Source: Tridacna crocea (Eukaryota; Mollusca; Bivalvia; Cardiida; Cardiidae). Taken from it: a DNA stretch of 64,000 nucleotides. The notes beneath the pieces were generated by a model that ran no database searches, was not told where the DNA came from, and worked only from the letters and a program-made list of their open reading frames with translations. A program made the position numbers and the translations under genes. The stretch lies in NCBI GenBank assembly GCA_943736015.1, contig OX031063.1:35370172-35434171 (forward strand), given 5' to 3'. Positions 33,880 to 42,700 of the stretch are shown here, in pieces (positions within the stretch are counted from its first letter, which is position 1; the number at the start of each line of letters is the position of its first letter).

Positions 33880-34935
33880 AAAGTCCTTTCAAAATCTGAC
33901 CAGCAGTTTCAGAAAAGAAGAATTTTTAGGAGTTTCTTAATTTCCGTACAGTGCAAGTAGCCCCCCTTCACCAGAGCCATGTTTCTTGACCTATCAAATT
34001 TTGCGAACAAATTTTGAAAAACGTAATTCAAGGAATATTTCTGTGAAATAATTTTCAAATCTGACCAGCCGTTTCAGAGAAGAAGAATTTTCAACAATTT
34101 CTTCATTTCCATATAGTGCAAGTAGCCCCCATTCACCAGAGCAATGTTTCTTGACGAATCAAAATTTCATGAACAATTTTTGAAAAAGGTCACCAAAGGA
34201 ATATCTCTGTGAAAATTTTCCAAAATCTAACCAGCCGTTTCAGAGAAGAAGAATTTTTAAGAATTTCTTCATTGCCCTATAGTACAAGTAGCCCCAATTC
34301 ACCAGAGCCATGGTTCTTGACGAATCAAAATTTCACGAACAATTTTTGAAAAGGCTCACCCAAGGAACATCTCTGTAAAATTATTTCAAAATCTGACCAG
34401 CCGTTCGAGTGAAGAAGAATTTTTAAGAATTTCTTCATTGCCCTATAGCGCAAGTAGCCCCAATTCACCAGAGCCATGTTTCTTGACAGATCAAAATTTC
34501 ACGAACAAGTTTTGAAAAGGGTCATCCAAGGAACATCTCTGTGAAATTATTTCAAAATCTGACCAGAGGTTTCAGAGAAGAAGAATTTTTAAGAATTTCT
34601 TCATTTCCATATAGTGCAAGAAGCCCCCATTCACCAGAGCCATGTTTCTTGACAGATCAAAATTTCGCTAACAATTTTTGAAAAGGCTCACCCAAGGAAC
34701 ATCTCTGTGAAATTATTTCAAAATCTTGCTAGCAGTTTCAGAGAAGAAGAATTTTTAAGAATTTCTTCATTTCTATATATTGCAAGAAGGCCCCATTCAC
34801 CAGAGCCATGTTTCTTGACAAATCAAAATTTCGCAAAAGGCTTTTGAAAAGGGTCACCCAAGGAACATCTCTGTGAAATTATTTTAAAATCTGGCCAGCG
34901 GTTTCAGAGAAGAAGATTTTTAAAGAATTTCCTAA
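33880..34935. repeat. ~165-bp tandem repeats in E2
   Basis: About six units with ttcaccagagccatgtttct and tttcagagaagaagaatttt; repeats begin near 33970, 34132, 34298, 34462, 34630 and 34796. Confidence 0.9.
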
Positions 34936-34948
34936 AAAATTCCATTTC

Positions 34949-34962
34949 GTTGCCATGGCAAC
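34949..34962. promoter_or_regulatory. RFX X-box palindrome in E2
   Basis: Same 14-mer as in E1, about 1.6 kb upstream of TMEM218. Confidence 0.5.
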
Positions 34963-35124
34963 CAGAGTTTTTGACGAAATCAAATTCTGTGAACAAATTA
35001 TAAAGAGGCCCTCCCAAGGAACATTCCAGCCAAGTTTGGTCCAAATTGGCCAAGCGGTTTAGGAGGAGTTGATGTTTAAAGAATTGTTGATGATGGACGA
35101 CGGACATCGGGTGATCCTAAAAGC

Positions 35125-36069
35125 GGTTCCGGGCTTGTTCATCCCAAAATCAGTTCGTCCCTGGGCTTGTTCGTCCCTGGGCTTCTTCACCCGGGCTCAT
35201 TCATCCGGGCTTGTTCATCCCACACCACCGTTTTGATCTTATTGGAATATAATCGCTATTGTGCCCTCCAAAGTAAACTTTTATTTTTAACATGCAAGTA
35301 CTTTGAACAAAACTTACTTTCATGCTTTGTTTTTGCCTCACTTGAAGTCGTATTTTGAACAGAACAGAAACTGAATTAATGATTCAAGACTTTAACACAC
35401 AATGTCTCCGCATCGCCTCTTGCCTAGACTAGCGGCCTTACATTACAATATTTATTGAAAATCCATATGTACATGTATGTATATATGATTTGTTATTTAA
35501 TTTCTTTCCTAAATACCATGTTGGGGATGACGTCATTTGCATTTTTAATTTTTACTTTAGCTTCTTCTCTAAATGTAACGATGGGAATGACACAGTTTAG
35601 TTTAAAAATATTTATTTTACATCGATTGAGAAACAAGTTCTGACAAGTTATACTAATCTCTCTCGATTCTGCTTCCTGGGAACTATACCAGTACTTGCGC
35701 CGAATGTGTGGGCCGATGATAAATCCTGAAGTTGACACCCGCTCACGGGAATCAAACTCAGGATATTTTGGTTACGAGGCCGATGCTCTACATCACGACC
35801 ATGGACACCACATTTCTTTCGCTTTGGTTTCTTCTATAAACTTGATGGGAATCTTTTTTGTAAGGCAATTATGGAAGGCAATAATGCACAGTTACAAGCT
35901 TTTCAAAATCAGTGAAGAATTCACTATGGACACTTTGGTTGGCAGATACGTAAGTTGGGACGAACAAGCCCGGATCAATGAGAAATCAGCTGGGACGAAC
36001 AAGCCTGGACGAATGAGCCCGGACAAACAAGCCCAGGCGAACAAGCCCAGGGACGAACAAGTCCATTAC
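35125..36069. mobile_element. Family H foldback transposon with tandem-repeat ends
   Basis: 945 bp. The inverted ends are themselves short tandem repeats of gggcttgttcgtccc (35130-35222, inverted at 35957-36063). Flanked by a perfect 9-bp duplication CCTAAAAGC (35116-35124, 36070-36078). The interior holds SINE-like sequence. Confidence 0.85.
35640..35805 (-). mobile_element. tRNA-like SINE head inside the foldback
   Basis: On the minus strand: A-box-like tagagcatcggcctcg, then B-box gagtttgattcccg about 30 nt on. Confidence 0.5.
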
Positions 36070-36110
36070 CCTAAAAGCTTCCCTTGAACACGTTGTGCTC
36101 AGGTGAGCTA

Positions 36111-36190
36111 GAAAAAAAACAATCATGTTTGTCATCTGCAAATGCTGTCAAGTTGGAAACTTAGATGTTTGTTGTTTGATAACGAAGAAC
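36111..36190 (+). repeat. Family A MITE, right piece split by element E2
   Basis: gtcatctgcaaatgctgtca to gtttgataacg. Confidence 0.75.
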
Positions 36191-36339
36191 TTATATAAGC
36201 AAGTAAAAAAAAATATATCGAAATTTGTGCGAAACATGTAGATGCGAAAAGCGTTGGTACGAAACTAAATTGTTCAACATGTGCAATATTACATTTCCCT
36301 TCTCACAAACGTTAAATCCGTTCTTCTTCTTATTTTATA

Positions 36340-36592
36340 TCCAGCACGCCATTTTGTTGTATTGGTTGAAAATATGATAATAGGTGCCAATGCTAAGTAA
36401 TTTATTACCGAAGACTTCGTTTCAGTTCCGAAAGCCCAAGGCAGTTATTTCAAAAGTAATCTGTATTTTGATTGGATAGCTACCACTTAGTGTCTATTTC
36501 TGACCAATCAAATTTGCTGTAACAGATTGTTAAAATTGTTTACATTCGAGACGGTGTTCTGACATGTTAACGTGTGCCAAAGAGCAACAAAT
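36340..36592. promoter_or_regulatory. Candidate bidirectional promoter, TMEM218 / TPR-SGNH gene
   Basis: Head-to-head gap upstream of TMEM218. CCAAT-type motifs occur in both orientations: attgg near 36361 and 36471, ccaat near 36505. This is typical of NF-Y-driven bidirectional promoters. The first exon of the TPR-SGNH gene is not visible, so sharing is an inference. Confidence 0.35.
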
Positions 36593-36708
36593 ATGACTTC
36601 GCATAATACTGTTCTCGGTGTTGGCATTGGCTTGTTTTTGATAGCATTTGTATGGGGGTTGTCTATATTTCTGTGCCTTTTATTTTCTCGTGCAACAGGA
36701 GCCATTTC
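36593..36708 (+). CDS. TMEM218: TMEM218 coding exon 1
   Basis: Starts MTSHNTVLGVGIG, ends ATGAI plus two bases at GTGAGT. Carries the first membrane segment. Confidence 0.95.
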
Positions 36709-39700
36709 GTGAGTATTTTATTTTTCATGTGTTTTCGTGCCCTCATTTTTTTTTTGGAAATTGCTGCATTTCTGTTTTAACATAAGGAAGCGAATTAAAA
36801 TTGAAAATTAGTTAGATAGCAAGAAAGACGGCATAACACCAAAAAAAACAAACCTCCACTCTACAGCACTGTGCATACATGCGGTATTTAGCCGCAATAA
36901 TGAGATGTTTCGGTGATTTTATTTTCATATTTGGACATTTATTGTGCACCGTACCATTCCAAGTCCATCGAAAAATTTCCAGTGGCAAAGTTAAAGCACT
37001 ATACTTCCTTTCTGAGTAGTTGGTTTAATCTGTATTGCAGCAATATGCAACTAAATTTAAGTAGCTATAACTTGAGTAAAGACAGATTATTAAACCATTC
37101 ATCATCTTAAAAGCTTGTAGAAGTTGTTTATCACATATTAATCATGGATGAAACACTGACGAACATTTGTGAATATAGAAAGTAACTTATCATTAATGTA
37201 GAAATATCTATTATTATTTACATATGCGATACAAAAACAAAAGTAAACAGTGATTAGGTGGTGCTATGTATGCAACCCATTACCAAACGATAACATTTTA
37301 GACTGAACCAAATTGAAAGCATTTGCAGACAACAAAATAAAAGTGACAGAAAAATTAGAATTTGGTTCGTGAAGGGTAGAAAACATTGTGGGAAAAGGAG
37401 AAAATGCTGGTTACCAACATTTTCTCCTTTTCCCACAATGTTTTCTAAAGGCTTCTTTCTCAGGGGTGTCAAAAGTAGGGATTGTGTGGTAATGGGTTAA
37501 GTATTTTCTGGATTACCGTAGTATCGTAGATAATGTTGTAACAGCGAGGATGACTATGTATACAGAATGAATCCATAAGAAATCAAAATGTTTTTGACAC
37601 ATGATTTAGATTTTTAAGTCGCACGTTTGTCAAAACGTTCGACTTTTTGCGATGAGCTCGAGGAGCTCAGGGTGGGTTGGGGGGTGTCTATAGTGGGTTG
37701 AAGAATCATGAAAAAAATTGGATCAAAAACGTCGTATATACTTCATGAACGAGGTGCAGTTACACTGCTTTAAACCCAATCGCTGTAGAACTACTTTTTC
37801 TTTGGTATGTCTGGAATTTGTTCTTTATGATGGGACTGGACCCGGTAACTCATATAACTCATATACCTACGCTAGAAAAAGGAGAACGTGACTCAAATTT
37901 TAAATTAAAAAAAAAAAAAAATGCGGTTATTTTGTATATCATGTGAACATTTAACATCCATCTTTGTTTAGATGGGTAAAAAAAACACAATTCAGCTAAG
38001 ATATCCCCCATCAGTGCTTAATGTGAGTTTAAAAGGGATCGCGGATTAATATGGCTTATCGAGAGCACCATACTGTAAATATTCATGTCGAGACCGGTAG
38101 AGCTTCGCTTATAAGGGTGGAATTTCGGACTCGAGTGATGTCATTTGAAATCAACTCTTTTAAACCATGCAAACCATGAATTCAGGGTTAAATATCGTAA
38201 AACTCGCTCTAAATTTGAAAATCTGTTTCGTTCCGCAGCTTTGACCTAGTTTGTAACGTACGTCTCGGATGAAACACCCCAAACCACTCGAATACCCCAA
38301 AACACCCAAAAACTATTCCATTACACATCAAAAAACTTCTGTAACATATAAAACTGCATGCGAAACGCTTACATACACGATTTTATGGAAATCAGACATG
38401 AACTTTTGCTATCAATTCTAGTATTTTAGGTCTTTGATCAGCTTAAGTTTGAAGTACAAAATTGTACTTTGATTAAGAAAATGCAAATGGCGGACGGGAT
38501 AGAAAACAAACGCACATAACGATTAACACCAGTAAAGTTAAAATGTTGATTACTGCATTTGTTCGGACCCCAAAAGAGTGGCGACAAGGATATTGCATCC
38601 CCTCCGTATACAGTAAATACAACATGAAATATGGAACGCAAGGTAAAATACAGCAATTACGACCGTACATTGACAGTTGCACTGTTGAGGGGTTTACAGT
38701 CAAAACGTACTCAAACCAAAACGTACCCAAATCAAAACGTACCCGAATGGAGTCAAAACTTACCCAAATGAAGTCTAAACCTACCCAAGTGGAGTCAAAA
38801 CGTACCCAATGTGTAGTCAAAATGAACACATGATTTTTATAGTATTTCTAACTTCAATTTGTGTAAAAATTAATAGAAATTACGTATTCGTCATCATGAC
38901 GATTTATAACTCTTGCTTTATTTTGAATTTGCCTTACATGATTAAAACCAATGATGAAACTTATTTAACAGTAAACATAGCGAAGTCAATCAAATGCTTA
39001 GTGATAAAATCACTTTTTTCTTTCTATTTTTTTTTTAAGGAAGATAAAGTTACTATTAATGAAAAAAAAAAAAAGCATATTGGATATTTCAAAAATATTT
39101 ATCCATCATTATAAAAATATGTTTTATATATGAAAAAAAAAACATAAGCATCAGCACATTTAAAGAAATGATATAACAGAGAAATGTGATACATTAATTA
39201 CATTGTTTGGATAGCAAAGATACAATTTCAACACTCAAAAAGAGTGTAACAAATTTAATGTGGTGATTAACCCATTACCACACAATCCCTAGTTTCGACT
39301 ACCCTGAGAAAGAATTTGATACAATAATTACATTGTTTGGATAGCAAAGATACAATTTCAAAACTCAAAAAGAGTGTAACAAATTTAATGTGGTGATTAA
39401 CCCATTACCACACAATCCCTAGTTTCGACTACCCTGAGAAAGAAGCCTTTAGAACACATTGTGGGAAAGGGAAAAAAATGCATTTTCTCCTTTTCCCACA
39501 ATTTTTTCTAACCTTCACAAAACAAATTTCAAATTTTCTGTCACTTTTATTTTGTCGTCTGCAAATGCTTTCAATTTGGACAAGCCTAAAATTGGGCTGG
39601 TCTGGTAATGAGTTAAACTAATTATTCACAATGGTCTTTAACCTGTTGTAGATTGCATAGTTATTAATTACTTTGCAAATATTTTTTATAATTTGAGAGT

Positions 39701-42700
39701 CAGTTTGGTTGAGATGAAAAACCTTCGGACTGTTTTTTCAGCTAACCTGAGCACAACATGCTCAAGGGAAGCTTTTAGGATCACCTGGTGTCTGTCATCC
39801 GTCATGCATCATCAACAGTTCTTTAAACATCAACTCCTCCAAAACCGCTGGGCCAATATGGACCAAACTTGGCTGGAATGTTCCTTGGGAGGTCCTCTTT
39901 GAAAATTGTTCACAGAATTTGATTACGTCAAAAGTTTTGGTTGCCATGGCAACCAAACAGTTTTCTAAGAAATTCTTTAAAAATCTTCTTCTCTGAAACA
40001 GCTGGCCAGATTTTAAAATAATTTCACAGAGATGTTCCTTAACGTAGTGGACCCGTAATAGAAAACAGCTATTTCCACTATAATATTACCCTAGAAAATT
40101 TGCTAGGATTAAAAATGAGCACTGTGGTACTACTTTCACTGAGCCACTTTTTCTTTTTTGTCCTTCCTAGAATTATCATTTATAAATCTATAACTACTAT
40201 AATTTCATTACAAATGGATATGATAATTACCTCCCTTTTCTGGAAACCAACAAAATTATCGACAAATAATTTCAAGACGAACCCCGAAGGAATTTCTGTT
40301 CAGTCAAAAATGTGCAATAGTATCATATCTGTACAAAATATGTCTTATCAACTGTCCAGAAATTTTATGCTATGCTGCACTATGCTTATTACGGGTCCAC
40401 TACCTTAAGTGACCCTTTCCAAAACTTTTTCGTGGAATTTTGATCAGTCAAGAAACATGACTCTGGTGAATGGGGGCTATTTGCACTATACAGGAATGAA
40501 GAAATTCTAAAAAAATCTTCTTCTCAGAAACCACTGGTCATATTTTGAAATAATTTCTCAGGGATGTTCTATGGGTGACCCTTTTCAAAAATTGTTTGCG
40601 AAATTTCAATCCGTCAAGAAACATGGCTCTGGTGAATGGGGGCTACTTGTACTTATATGGACATGCAGAAATTCTTGAAAATTCTTACTTCTCTGAAACG
40701 GCTGATCAGATATTGAAAAAAGTTCACAGAGATGTTCCTTGGGTGACCCTTTTAAAAACTTGTTTGCGAAATTTTGATTTGCCAAGAAACATGGCTCAGG
40801 TGAATTGGGGCTACTATATGGAAATGAAGAATTTCTTGAAAATTCACCTTCTCTGAAACCCATTATCAGATTTTAAAATAATTCCAAAGCAATCTTCCTT
40901 GGGTGACCATTTTCAAAAATGTTTTCGAAATTCTGATCCATCAAGAAACATGGCTCTGGTAAATGGGGTCCACTTGCACTATTCGGACATGAAGAAATTC
41001 TTGAAAATTCTTCTTCACTGAAATGGTTGGTCAGATTTTGAAATGATTTCACAGAGATGTCCCTTATGTGTCCCTTTTCAAAAATTGTCAAGTGCTAGCA
41101 TCGGTATGCAGTGGCACTGTTTCAGTAAGTTCCAAGTAATAGAGGTGACCAATGACATACATTTAATATTGTTTTGGGTATATTATGTCAGGCTATATGC
41201 CAACATGGATATATTAAAGAAAAAGAAAAATGAAAAGATCTAACTTGGTGGGAAGCTGCCTATTACAAGTAACTGCATTTGCTCAAGTAAATTGCAGACT
41301 AGTCAAAATCGAAGAATTGCTGAAAACTAATCAAATTTGACTACACCATTAAATTTGAGTCTAATTGGAAGAAAACCTTGAGTAAAAAAAAGTGAGTTTT
41401 TCTTTCTTTCAGCTCTCTTTTCCAAAGCTGTTCGAATTACGTAAAAGCAAGATTGTCCTGTAAAAGGGTGATGACCATCTATCAGTCCCAAAATATCAAG
41501 GTTTCACCATTAGTGCGACTTTCAGGACCTTCAGTCCTTTGATTTATAGGTTTTCGTGCTATAGTGGAGAGGCGTTTTCGGTATTATGTCAAAAAGACAT
41601 CTAAATGTAAGAAGTTAAGAGAGGCATGGTGTCATTGTAAATGACAGCAAACAGGGCAGGGATCGCAACCTTGAAGGCCCAATAGCCGCAAATTGTACAC
41701 GAATTGGATGTAGAATTGCAACAATAATTACCTGTGAAAGTTCCAGTCATCTGCGGAATAATGAACTCCAAAAGTAGGAGAAAGGTTGGCATCTCTAGTT
41801 CTAGTTTTCAAATTCATTTTTCTGCTATGCTACAGTTTCTTTTAGTCTTTACCAAATGGCAAAATTTTAGACTGGTCCAAATTGAAAGCATTTGCAGACA
41901 GCAAAATAAATGTGAATCAAAATAGAAATTTTATTTGGAAAGGGTAGAAAACATTGTGGGAAAAGGAGAAAAGGCTGGTTACCAGCATTTTCTCCTTTTC
42001 CCTCAGTGTTTCAGAGGCTTTCTTTCTCAGGATTGTGAAAAGTCAGGACTGTGTGGTAAAGAATTAATTACATCAGACCATACTAGAACACATTGTGGAA
42101 TGATATCCATGCTTTTAAAATTATATGAATCAAATATTCATGCAGTTTTATAGCTAAATTGCATCAGTTGGGGAGTCTTTTAATTATCTCTAAACTAGAA
42201 GGCAGACACCTATCTATTACAGATAACTGTCCCCAAAGGTGATGCACTTTTTGACCGGTGGCCTCTGGGTAGAGACGATCAAGACAAAATCAGCTAAATC
42301 CTCCACACAGATTTTGTGAACTGTAACAATTGCACATATAAAGCAAAGAACTAGGATTTAAATATACCAGTTACTTGTGTATTTAGTAAACTTTCTTTTG
42401 AAATACAAATATTTTCAGTTATAACACTAAGAGAAAACCTTGCATTTCATGTGGTACTTGAGTTGTTTACACCTGAAAACACACAAAATGGCCAACATGC
42501 ATGATCAGTTTCATCATAATTTTTTCTGAGATTTATATGTTGTGAATGAGTTTATGTACATGTAATGAAGGCATAATTTGTCTTTAATCATGTTTGTTGC
42601 TAAAAGTTAATTGCAATTTGCTGCGGTACAAATTAAACCAATGAGACAAAAAGCCAGTCTATCTTTGCTTCTGGAAAATTTACGGCAGACTTGAGACTTA

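Larger units (their letters stand above)
33744..36110 (+). mobile_element. Element E2, tandem-core transposon with nested foldback
   Basis: Starts caagagggccaagatggccc..tcactcacctga and ends tgctcaggtgagcta. Same architecture as E1 with a different core (~165-bp units). Contains the foldback 35125-36069. Confidence 0.82.
39741..41092 (-). mobile_element. Element E2, second copy, inverted and truncated
   Basis: Begins agctaacctgagcacaacat (inverse of the E2 end), then the ttgccatggcaacc module and about five ~165-bp units. Interrupted by the family F MITE 40043-40404. Confidence 0.85.

Noticed and set aside
26901-36110. Regular tandem repeats as a CRISPR array
   Set aside because: Units of 160-170 bp, degenerate, no spacer pattern, eukaryotic context.
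39741-41092. Coding potential in plus-strand frames over the second E2 copy
   Set aside because: The frames follow the 165-bp repeat unit and carry stops at each unit; they are repeat translations.
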